Assembly (NCBI RefSeq): GCF_008831285.2
Contig: NC_045141.1
Coordinates: forward strand, 19,342,848 to 19,402,847
Direction of reading: 5' to 3'
DNA length: 60,000 bases
From: Nymphaea colorata
Taxonomy: Eukaryota; Streptophyta; Magnoliopsida; Nymphaeales; Nymphaeaceae
Position 1 is the stretch's first letter, and the number at the start of each line of letters is the position of its first letter. Positions 26,201 through 34,254 of the stretch are shown in pieces. The notes under the pieces were generated by a model. The model did no database searches. It was not told the origin of the DNA and was given only the letters and a program-made list of their open reading frames with translations. A program made the translations under genes and the position numbers.

Positions 26201-29200
26201 GATTAACATAATAATAAACACATATCATACACTAAAATTAATGGCAGAGAATCAAACAATGTAATGTACACCTCATCCAGTTAGGTATCATCATACCCAT
26301 TTAACTTCACAATTCATGTGATTATGTCCCATCATATATGTTTTCAAATTAATAGTCTAATTATATATAAGGTGTCCTCACACATGAATCTTAGTAGCTA
26401 GACACATCATTTGCTTAGTTGTCATTGTCGTGCCAATAATATGGATATGGGTAAACATCTGATCTCCACATTTTTATATCTGAACTCTATAGACTAAGCT
26501 AATTAGAAGTTTATTTTTACATTGAAAAATTAAAAAGAAAAATTGGGAGTCTCATGCAATTTCACAATATTTTTCTGGTTTGTTATTAGCGAGGTTTTTC
26601 CTGAGTATTAAATGGGAAGTTCATTTTTCTTGGAAAAATCTAGGCAATTCAAAAAACTAAAATTATAAAATTTATAAAAATATATAAAATTATGAAAATT
26701 TGGATCTTCTACTAATTTTCATATAAAAAACGTTGATCAAAATATAAAATAGTTATTAAGATTTTAGAAGAACATCAAAATATTAAAATATATTAAAAAA
26801 AATTTCCTAAGAAAGAGAAAACATGGAAGAAAATGATAAACCCATGAAAAGAATATGCAAGGCTTCAATTTGGCAATTTTTTTCCAAAATATAGAGATTT
26901 TTCCCCTTTCTTGGCTTTCTTTATGTTTGTTGAGAAAAAAACAGCACAAGTAGTGTTAATGTTTCATGCAAGCTAAGATTAAGTTAAATTTTATTTTCAT
27001 AAGAAATTACATGACATAATTAATTAAGATCTAGTCTAGAGTGAAATGTCCTCCAACCATATTCCGCCTGAAAGCTTGAATGCATCAGCAATCACAATTA
27101 GTACCAAATTTATCTATTAAGGACGATAGTATGTTAGCTGACAAGTGAACATCTTAACTGACTTAAATTTGGTCATCAATTGGCCTCCTGATCACATACA
27201 GGTTTGTTTATAAACAATTATCTTCTCTTCATTCAGGTGCCACCATTTTGTTCTTGATTTGAACTTCTTTTTTCAGAAGCAAATAGCATGTCCCGAGCTT
27301 CATTGTGTTGGAAACTATTATCATCCACGTAGCCAAAACATGCTAGCTTAAGCACCAGACTCTGGTCTGGTTTCCCATATGCAGTAGGTTTAATTTAGCT
27401 ATGACCACACTGCTGCAGGCAGGCAGGCACAACACACCATATATAGATACAAAGCCATACATATGTGTGTTCATCCATGACAACGAACACACCGTTAATG
27501 TTTATTCTTCTCATATTTAATTATACCAGATAATTTTTTATCATAAATTTACTTTCAGGTTTTACTAGAACCACCATGATATTGCAACTTGCGAATCATT
27601 GCATGAATTACATAAATTGGATCTGAACCTAGTAAACTAATTAAGCACAAGTCCGAATACTTTTCCATCCACATATCAAATACGAATTTAAGGAAACGTG
27701 CAGATAAGATACTATGAAGGGATCTGGACAAGTCACAATACATAGTGAAATTAGACTCAAAGATTTAGAAACAGAAAATACAACTCATAGTATTGCAGTT
27801 GCTGGACAATATATAAATATAAGCAATAAATAGAAAGACACAAAAAGTTACTTACCATAACCAAAAAAATCATATTTTTTCAACAAAAGTTCTGATTGAC
27901 TTGCTTCAACAGTATTAGCAGATATAGAAACCTCAGCCTGCGACAGATAGTTATGTCAAATGATCTTAGACTACAAGCGTAAGGTAACTTTTTATCTTGA
28001 CGAAATTGCACAGCCTTCTTACAATTAGCAAACTACAAACTAAAGCTATTCAAATGCATAATTAAAAAAAATATCCATTTTTGTTAACCATGATTAGAAA
28101 TATATAAATATATGAAATAAAAAACTGTGAAGAGTAAAAAAACAAAGAAAAAAAGAGCAGGCCACTAAGGAGTGCATATGCGCACCAAATATCTGATCCA
28201 AGCTAAGATGGGATCACAAACCTCATGGCATTTGTGCTAGTCATTTGTTGTGAAAGGTGTGGAGGGCATAAATGGCAAGAGCACTACACCCATTTCATGT
28301 TAGTTGAAGGTTTAGAAGTTCATAATGTATTCTATTTGGATTTTGCATTCCTGTATCAAGTGTACTAAATTGCTTTCCAATATAATATTAATTGTGGCAC
28401 ATAATGAGCAAATACCAATGTAAACCATATGAAAGGCCGTCAACTTTCAGCTTTTCAGTCTGTCCCCTTACGCTGCGAACATGATGCTGCCTCAATAATT
28501 ACACATATCCTATAGGATATGGGAGCAGGCACTAATCATCAGATACCCATCACATCCTGCTTTGCATAACTGATAAAGGAAGACATGTTCATATGGTACA
28601 TTAAGAATTCAATGATATATCTCTCAAACCGATGCAAAACTGGAATCCTTTTTTGGTTGTGCAACTGCTTCACTTCAACAAGTATCATGCTATGGACTTC
28701 TGTATTCCACAACACAACTTCATTTGAGTCCTTGCAGTCACATAGCTTATCCTCCATTAGTGTCAAAATCTGAATTCTGCAATGGTGCTTCCAATCTAAT
28801 CTGTCCCCAAAAATTGCCTAAATGAGAACTTGTTTTCCAGGTGATGAATCTCACTCCCGAGGGATTGAGAGTACCTTGTTGTATTTCTTTCTTTCTTAGG
28901 AAAAGTGAGCCACCAGTTCAGGTATAAGAATAAATATATTATAATAACAATTAGTTCATTTAGAATTCTGAAGCCTTTCATCAAAGGACAAGAAAACCCT
29001 TGCAAAAAGGAAAAACATGGATGTATATGGAATATGAAACCCCAGTATTTCACATGGGACTAACTTTTTTTAAAGCAAGCATAAGCATGAAAAGGATGTG
29101 AATATGGATTCTCCAAGTCGAGATCAATCTATTCATCTTACTAGTTGGTCCAGACAAAGCCTTCAAATGGTGTACTTTTTTCAAAACAAGGTCCTCATTG

Positions 29201-31385
29201 ATGCCCAAAATACCAAAAAACATAAAATAAAAGAGAATTTGCAGAGAGAAGTAGGAGAGGAAATGAGTACTAATCCCACTTCGAGGGAGAAAACTCCTCC
29301 AGCCATCAAGGCACTCGTATTGAGTAAATTTTCATCCTCCTTAACAACCCTAACTGCAGGCATTTAAGGAAAATACTTGGATCATGGGTCCATAAATCTA
29401 ACCCCCAGGGGACCCAACTCATTTAAGGATGCAAGTAGTAAAGAGAAATTAAAAGAACAGGATCATTGTTCTTCAATTTTAACGGTCTTATTATATCAAC
29501 CCCTCCCCCTAAAAACCATTTGTTTGATGCTTGAATCCCTCCAATGCCGCCATCACCTCCCTCGCAGTTACTCTTTGCCATTGCTCCCCTTCTTGCCATG
29601 ACATGGGCTCTGATACCAGATAATGCCAATAATACTGAAAAACATAGCTTAAGGAAGAATTTTGCAGAGAGAAGTAAGAGAGGAAATGTGTGATTCATCC
29701 CACTTTGTTTGTTTGGGGGGGTGGGTGTGGTGTGTGGGGGATCTCCTCCAGCCATCAAAGCACTTGTATTGAGTAAATTCTGGTCCTCCTTAACAACCCA
29801 AATTATAAGCATTTAAGGGGAATACCTGGATCATGGGCCCACAAATCTAACCCCCAAAGGACCTGACTCATTTAAGGATGCAATTACTAAAGAGAAATTA
29901 AAAGAGCAGGACTGTTCTTCTTCTATTCTAACAGTCTTATCATATCACTGGGTAACAAGGAGGCTCCCGAACCCTTTTTCCCCAGTTCCAATCCTGCCAG
30001 AAAAAGTCAAACCCATCCGTTCTAATTTAGACAGATGGATTCACCAACCCACAGACCCACACTGCCAGCAGCATAAAGTGCAGCATAAAAGAGTAGTTCT
30101 AAAATTTAAACAATCAGGAACTAATACATGTTCACTTGCTTTTTCAGTAAGGTCAAAGCCATTGTCACCGCCTCCAAGTTCACTGAATCTGGGTCGGGTC
30201 TCGTTCAAGCCTGAAGCTCCCATAAATTTATATAATAAAAGTAACATGAGTTTATGGTTGTTTTATTTCATTTAATTGCAGATCCCTTTCTGTTTTTCTC
30301 CGAGTTGACCCTTTGTTCATTTCTCATTTACTTCCTGTTCACTTTACAAACAATTCAAATTTGCTATCCACTTGGTTTATATTTTGTTTTCTGTTTATAT
30401 CAATCATCTGAGGACTGTCACTTCTCACTTCCTAATAAATTTTTGAATAACTCACTTTATCATAATGCTTCACATATCTTATCTGTCACTGGCTTTCCGG
30501 TCAAATAATTATGGTTTAAACTTTAAACACAAAATATTACTTTAACAAAGTCATAATTGTTGAAGCAGATAGCATGTGAAATAATTGTTATTTCTGTGTG
30601 TCCAAAAGCAAAAAGTGTATGCTATGTATTTTCTTTTTCCTTTACTATGACCATTTGGTAGACATGTCGGATCTAGATAATCAGGTCATGCCCGCCCTCT
30701 GCATTGTGACTCTCAAGCATCTCCTTCTCTTTTGCATCATCTTCCAGCAACCATAGACTGCAGTGGCCTTCTCCAAATCTAACACATTCTTTATCTTTGG
30801 AACAATCTTTAATTTTTACAGGGAGAGAGAGGTTCACCATAAGATACTGTGCATTAGTTGGAGGAAATCTTGTGCCAAGGAACTGCAAGAAGCAGGATAT
30901 CGTCTCTTGTTCCAATGAAAATCAGAATACTGAGCTATTGGATGCAAATGAAGGAATTAGGATAAGGTCCCTATCAGGTGATTAGAATACACATCTGTCT
31001 CCATGACATTATGTCACAGAAAATTTATATTTCATTTTCTAATCAAACCATCAAGAAATAACTGAGCATATAAGACTAGATTGTCATTTCATCATGGAAA
31101 AAAATTACAGGATGAGACCATCAAGATGTTTTACGTAGGAAGACAACATAAACTGATGGATCATCTCAATAAAGTTTTTGGAAAACAAATTATATAGAAG
31201 TCGCACACAAGTTGGGGTTAATGATTCACACATTTAAGCTCCCACTAGAGGAAGCATTTTGAGAACATGGTTGACCTAAACTGTTCATATTCTTTATGTT
31301 ACTTTCTTATTAGTAGTATAGGGGCATTTTTCTCGTGTGAAAGCCCATAAAATAAAAAATAGAGAAGCACAGGTTACTTTTTGCC

Positions 31386-31462
<77 letters not shown>

Positions 31463-34254
31463 CGGAGAGAAGAGCATTGGCACATTACTAGTAGAATCTC
31501 AACCGCACAGGCATAATTAACTGTATGATTATGGAAGGAGGGGAGAGTACCAGCACATTATTAGCAAAATCACATATTTCATGTGCATGATTAATTCTGA
31601 GCATTCCCAAACAAAAATCAGTTAAGAAAACCCTAAAGTTCCCTGCCTCAGCTTCAAATTCATGAACATGATGAAGGAGATGCTAACAAGCTTTATAATG
31701 ATAATGTCAGTCTGCATGCGTATACTCATGCACAGCCGCAAAACAAGTCGCCAAAGACCCAAGTTTAACAGGCTTTATGAAAACAGATGCAGAAATGAAA
31801 AGGCATACCTCCCCATCCCAAATAAAGTAGACACCATCACCAGCTTCTCCCTCGTGAACAATGTACTCTCCACGATCTATAGAAAAGGAAGCAAATAAAG
31901 ACTTGGCAAAATTTTTCCTAAGTACAACAGAGGGAATGCCTTAAAGAACTAATGAAAAATCTCAAACTAAGTACATATAAAATTAAAAAAAGGGCCTAGA
32001 ATATAAAGTTAAACATCGACCCAGCATCTCAGGGAGGCATGTAGGAGCCTAGTTTCACAGACAGCAAACCAGATTGACCAATAGCCATTGAAACAAAGAA
32101 AGCATACACCCACATAGGATGTGTCTTCCAAACCAAACCAGATTGACCAACAGTCACTGAAACAAAGGATACAAACACACACATAAGACGTGCCTTTCAA
32201 ACCATTTACATGCTTCCAGAGGGAGAGGGAAAGTCAACAATGAGGGCTTCACAATCCATCTCTCTCCCACATCATCAGCCAAACATTGGCAACTGGCTGC
32301 AATTTGCAGTCATTTTCTTATCATTCTATTGGTCAGTTCAAAAAACTGTAAACCTTCCGATGATGGCCAACCACTGTCTTCCATCTAATTATTTTCCAAT
32401 CATTGTCCAGAAACCATCTTAGCGCCTACACATAAGAGATGGAGAGAGAAAGAGAGAGGAGTTGTTTGTTGCCCCTCCATCCACAAACAGTTGTTACACT
32501 GCACTGCCTCGAAAGAATGGAGACAAGCAAAATCAGCTTGGTCGATGGTTTTCTGCATTTGATAAAAGGGAAGCATAAAGTGAATACAACCACTTTTGAG
32601 TGAAAGATATTCTGAGAACATAGACCACTGCAAAAGAAAAGGGTTTCAGGGATCATTTCCAATGTGTTGGTCAAAGCGAGAGTTTTTAACTCATATTCAC
32701 TTCTTATTCTTGTTCTTCTTTTTTTCACTATTTTTTTGCTTATCCTTTCTACTTGTTCATCGTCACATTTTGCCTTTTTTTTTTCTCTTTTTCCTCTTTC
32801 TCCATGTTGATTGAAGCCAATTAGTTTTTCCAAGCCCACTTAGGCCCAATCAGACCTTCTATAGTGGTCAACTGACTCAACTCCCTAGCAATTTTTGGAC
32901 CATACAGATGCCCACACATATTTGTGCATGCATGTACATAAATGTGTCCTCACCAGAATCATATATTTCAATGATATTGCAGAAGATTTTTCCTGCAAGT
33001 TTTAAACAATAATATAAAAGGCGAAGTCTCATAAAATGATGAAATTACGGAAAGTTCAATATCTCAAGATAAATCCCAATAATATGATCTCCTATGGCCT
33101 GATATCCCTCCAAAGAGTCAATTAGGCCACAGGCAATAGCTTAGTACATTTTCAGATAGGTTCTGCTCAAGACTTCATGGAACGTTGTTGCTTCATTGGT
33201 AATTTGTGTACTTTTTACTTGCTCGGCTTGTACATCCGTGGAACAATACATAACCGTGGTATTATCGTTCAAATTTTGTTAAATTTTGTTTGCTAATAAA
33301 TATCCCATCCCTTCTTTTCCTTTTGCCTTCTTCACGAACTCTTAGTTCCAGATCTATCGCAAAGTCGTTAATAATTTAATATAATGAGATGTTGCACAAT
33401 ATTTTTGCTGCATAGCCTAGTCTTAAGGCCTGGCCCGGGATTTGAAGGAGCGACCGGGATGCATGCCTCCCCATATTCTTTTACCATAGGAATCGTATCA
33501 AGAGGGATAGTTGCCAAATTCAACTTACGCCGACCTTGCTGCTATATGAAGATGGCACGCGAAAGAACATATCGCGTCAACTGAAAGTGACTGCTTTGAA
33601 AGTTGAAAATCCGTCAAAGTTTTAGAACATCTAAGATAACCAGTCACCAAAAAAAAAACTGCCGGAATGATTTCCACCATCAAAAGTCCGAGAGTGAAAT
33701 GTTCGACAATTCGTCGTCTACAAGATGTATATATGACTGAAATCAGAAAGAACGAAAGAAAACAAAGACAAACTATAATTCATGACTTACTATAATGTTT
33801 GAAGCGAGCAACTTCGGCGATTTTCTTCAAAGATGAACCGGGAAGCCTTTGTAACAGAGGGACTTGCCCCAGAAACTCGACCACTGCTGGACCAAACGCC
33901 AGAAAACAATAGAACAACAAATTTAGAAAAATAATTAACAACTAGTGGCTTCGTGGTCTCGCTCGGTTTATCGCAATCAAATCACTGGAGTTTCGGAAGT
34001 TTCATCTCTTATACCCTTAATCCTTCTCCTTCCCGCAGAGATGCGTAATTTTATCCCCGATAGTGAGGACAAATGGAAGCTACCACGGACTTGAATTATA
34101 GGATGTTATTTATCGAGCAGCATCTGCATATCAATCGATCCTTGCGGATCTTCGCGCCAATACTTTGACGATAGGTTTTGTGGAAAGGGAGGAAACGGGT
34201 ATAGATAAATAAAGAGAGTGGGTGGGAAGGATAATTACCTGCTTCGCGATCCAT
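1..34254 (-). CDS. ACH2: Acyl-CoA thioesterase, TesB/ACOT8 family with N-terminal cyclic-nucleotide-binding-like domain; 3' end off window
   Basis: Hydrolyses acyl-CoA to free fatty acid and CoA; plant homologues are peroxisomal. Exons in coding order: 34254-34239, 33883-33791, 31876-31809, 27937-27856, 26036-25990, 25778-25653, 17679-17602, 16855-16768, 14671-14559, 14116-14054, 13961-13906, 1087-983, 797-741, 566-465. All introns are GT-AG, and the joins are in frame for 364 codons plus 2 nt. Residues about 8-110 are the CNB-like domain (motif [12 protein letters not shown]). The first hot-dog fold starts near 148 with [15 protein letters not shown]. The second includes [12 protein letters not shown] and [11 protein letters not shown]. 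Asp339 (YASD) and Ser361 (SLDHA) fall where E. coli TesB has catalytic Asp204 and Thr228; the Gln lies off the window. The family has about 425 residues, so roughly 60 and any C-terminal SKL-type signal are missing. The start is the first ATG, in a 16 nt coding exon. Introns reach 12.8 kb and 8.0 kb and are full of retrotransposons. Family is sure; the symbol is by analogy. Confidence 0.93.
798..982. repeat. Thioesterase intron 12 with (AT)n microsatellite
   Basis: This 185 bp intron is one third dinucleotide repeat: an uninterrupted AT run at about 876-938. An open frame across it encodes only Tyr-Ile repeats and is not a gene. Confidence 0.9.
2152..2220. repeat. Compound (CA)n(TA)n microsatellite at the Gypsy insertion point
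   Basis: Alternating CA passes directly into alternating TA and ends one base before the 5' LTR of the Gypsy element. The other side of the element resumes with a CATACATACATG and GT-rich tract (12877-12945), so the element entered a simple-sequence tract. Confidence 0.9.
2222..2617 (+). repeat. Gypsy 5' LTR
   Basis: Starts TGTTTCCCTG and ends CCCGTGACA. Aligns along its whole length with 12467-12876. The primer-binding site follows two bases later. Confidence 0.93.
2620..2631 (+). promoter_or_regulatory. Gypsy primer-binding site (initiator Met-tRNA)
   Basis: TGGTATCAGAGC, the standard plant retrotransposon minus-strand priming site, two bases after the 5' LTR. Confidence 0.85.
2800..3106 (-). 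repeat. Nested Copia 3' LTR
   Basis: 307 bp. The same 12 bp inverted repeat is at 3042-3067. The polyprotein stop codon (3101-3103) lies within the first bases of this LTR on the minus strand. Confidence 0.95.
3101..7395 (-). pseudogene. Nested Copia gag-pol polyprotein with one frameshift and one in-frame stop
   Basis: Starts at ATG 7395 ([11 protein letters not shown]). Gag covers about 7395-6500, with the zinc knuckle [15 protein letters not shown] at about 6498-6545. Protease [14 protein letters not shown] is near 6280-6325. The pre-integrase and integrase region is about 5900-5380, reverse transcriptase about 4680-3990 with YVDD, and RNase H about 3560-3130. Two lesions are seen. The first is a one-base-type frame change at about 7033-7070, where the first frame runs out at 7033 while the second is already open. 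The second is a TAG stop at 4342-4340, just before the reverse-transcriptase stretch [10 protein letters not shown]. Everything else is open, unusual for a plant genomic copy and consistent with the near-identical LTRs. Confidence 0.93.
7638..7649 (-). promoter_or_regulatory. Nested Copia primer-binding site
   Basis: The complement reads TGGTATCAGAGC and directly abuts the 5' LTR. Confidence 0.85.
7650..7956 (-). repeat. Nested Copia 5' LTR
   Basis: 307 bp, identical to 2800-3106 except one G/A difference. Contains a 12 bp inverted repeat with a 2 bp spacer (7892-7917; arms GGATCGGGTCTG and its complement) in the U3 part. Confidence 0.95.
12467..12876 (+). repeat. Gypsy 3' LTR
   Basis: Follows the purine tract GAAGGGGGA and ends CTGTGACA. 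Slightly longer than the 5' copy because of short insertions near 12650, 12740 and 12825. Confidence 0.93.
12877..13070. other. GT/G-rich flank of the Gypsy element
   Basis: Simple sequence (CATACATACATG, then runs of G and alternating GT to about 12945) continues the tract seen left of the element at 2152-2220, then becomes ordinary AT-rich intron. Confidence 0.7.
13071..13318. repeat. Diverged tandem duplication of about 115 bp
   Basis: Positions 13071-13184 and 13206-13318 align along their length. Shared words include GAGTGCATCCTTA, CATGCACAAG and TCATAA.ATTGAGAG. Divergence is roughly 15-20%. Not coding; within thioesterase intron 11. Confidence 0.75.
14672..16767 (-). other. Thioesterase intron 8
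   Basis: Mostly AT-rich. A patch at about 15100-15510 is richer in GC and CA/TG words and has a 61-codon open frame, but no recognisable domain. The right part holds the LTR-like tandem repeats at 16155-16406. Confidence 0.6.
16152..16406 (+). repeat. LTR-like fragment with three TATA-plus-palindrome tandem repeats
   Basis: Begins TGTTGGAAGTCCCA at 16155, a start typical of plant Copia LTRs. Two perfect 10 bp inverted arms (AGCTGTTGGA at 16152-16161, TCCAACAGCT at 16198-16207) bound a short hairpin. Three tandem units follow: 16198-16270, 16271-16338 (5 bp shorter) and 16339-16406. Each ends with TATATAAGGGACTAAGTCCC, a TATA box followed by the palindrome GGGACTAAGTCCC. No matching second LTR, primer-binding site or target duplication was seen, so this is a solo LTR, a fragment, or a local duplication of one. 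Confidence 0.6.
18782..19068 (+). repeat. Second Copia 5' LTR
   Basis: 287 bp. U3 holds GGTCCGGATATGGACCC twice (near 18810 and 18850), each a near-palindrome, with a CCCATGGACCC-type repeat between them. Confidence 0.9.
19069..19080 (+). promoter_or_regulatory. Second Copia primer-binding site
   Basis: TGGTATCAGAGC directly after the 5' LTR. Confidence 0.85.
19140..19440 (+). other. GC-rich leader of the second Copia
   Basis: A strongly CG-rich, proline/arginine/alanine-coding-like stretch (CCGCC words repeated) between the primer-binding site and gag. It contrasts sharply with the AT-rich surroundings. Open frames on the minus strand here are composition artefacts. Confidence 0.7.
19487..23744 (+). 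pseudogene. Second Copia gag-pol polyprotein, multiple stops and frameshifts
   Basis: Gag begins about 19487 (MTSKTDVTF) and is open to 19942, then continues in another frame. The zinc knuckle [15 protein letters not shown] is near 20217 and protease [13 protein letters not shown] near 20510. A stop at 20823-20825 separates protease from the pre-integrase region ([10 protein letters not shown], about 20920) and integrase (to about 21850, containing [10 protein letters not shown] and DDYSR). A frame change follows near 21830. Reverse transcriptase (about 22260-22830, YVDN in place of YVDD near 22765) is broken near 22450, 22570 and 22807. RNase H is about 23270-23680. The aspartate change in the reverse-transcriptase signature and at least five breaks make it inactive. 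Confidence 0.92.
23739..24015 (+). repeat. Second Copia 3' LTR
   Basis: 277 bp. Carries only one GGTCCGAATATGGACCC unit and a different U3 middle section. The last about 165 bp match the 5' LTR closely. Confidence 0.9.
24417..25330. repeat. Tandem duplication of about 220 bp with a TRIM at its junction
   Basis: Unit A (about 24417-24638) and unit B (about 25102-25320) share long words such as GCAATGAATGTGG, CCATCACCTCCATGTATATA, GGATATGGGGAAAA and GGCATGGACAACCC. The words ACATGTAAAGACATGCAA occur before unit A and again at its right end, immediately before the TRIM. Confidence 0.8.
24644..25101 (-). mobile_element. TRIM (terminal-repeat retrotransposon in miniature)
   Basis: Two direct repeats of 191 and 192 bp (24644-24834 and 24910-25101) start TATAACAACCC and end GTGTTACA. 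They flank only 75 bp of internal sequence. The internal part ends GGCTCTAATACCA, which on the minus strand is the tRNA-Met primer-binding motif with one change, and begins with a complement of a purine tract (ACCCCTCAG). A perfect target duplication TGCAA lies at 24639-24643 and 25102-25106. No coding capacity. LTR divergence is about 20%, so it is old. Confidence 0.9.
26037..27855 (-). other. Thioesterase intron 4, AT-rich
   Basis: Long A/T-rich stretches, especially 26500-26940. No element ends, domain or RNA gene recognised. Confidence 0.6.
29199..29947 (-). mobile_element. Short non-coding LTR-pair element (TRIM/LARD-like)
   Basis: Two direct repeats, about 29199-29498 and 29621-29947, share CCTCCAGCCATCAA, GGATCATGGG and CTCATTTAAGGATGCAA words. 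The 122 bp internal region starts ACCCCTCCCCCT (complement of a purine tract) and ends GGGCTCTGATACCA (29606-29619), the exact complement of the tRNA-Met primer-binding site. There is no coding capacity. LTR ends are placed by alignment only, and I found no clear target duplication. It lies in thioesterase intron 3, on the same strand as the gene. Confidence 0.75.
31390..31462. repeat. Compound (TC)n(GT)n microsatellite
   Basis: An uninterrupted TC tract passes into a GT tract within thioesterase intron 3. An Arg-Glu repeat open frame here is an artefact. Confidence 0.9.
31877..33790 (-). other. Thioesterase intron 2 with a 69 bp tandem repeat
   Basis: 32066-32134 and 32135-32203 are head-to-tail copies (AAACCAGATTGACCAA...CAAACC), about 80% identical. 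The rest is AT-rich without recognised features; 33430-33590 is GC-richer but has no identifiable domain. Confidence 0.7.
33884..34238 (-). other. Thioesterase intron 1 (355 bp)
   Basis: Donor directly after a 16 nt coding segment, acceptor CAG before TGGTCGAG. A 5'-proximal intron of this kind often affects expression in plants; that role is inference. Confidence 0.85.

Noticed and set aside
28539-28766. 75-codon minus-strand open frame
   Set aside because: Not similar to the thioesterase or any family I recognise; lies in intron 3 between confirmed exons.
29700-29745. G-rich run that could fold as a G-quadruplex
   Set aside because: Only a loose match needing a long loop, inside one LTR of a short element; not distinctive.
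32596-32839. Phe-rich and Lys/Arg-rich open frames on both strands
   Set aside because: Poly-T/C tract artefacts within intron 2.
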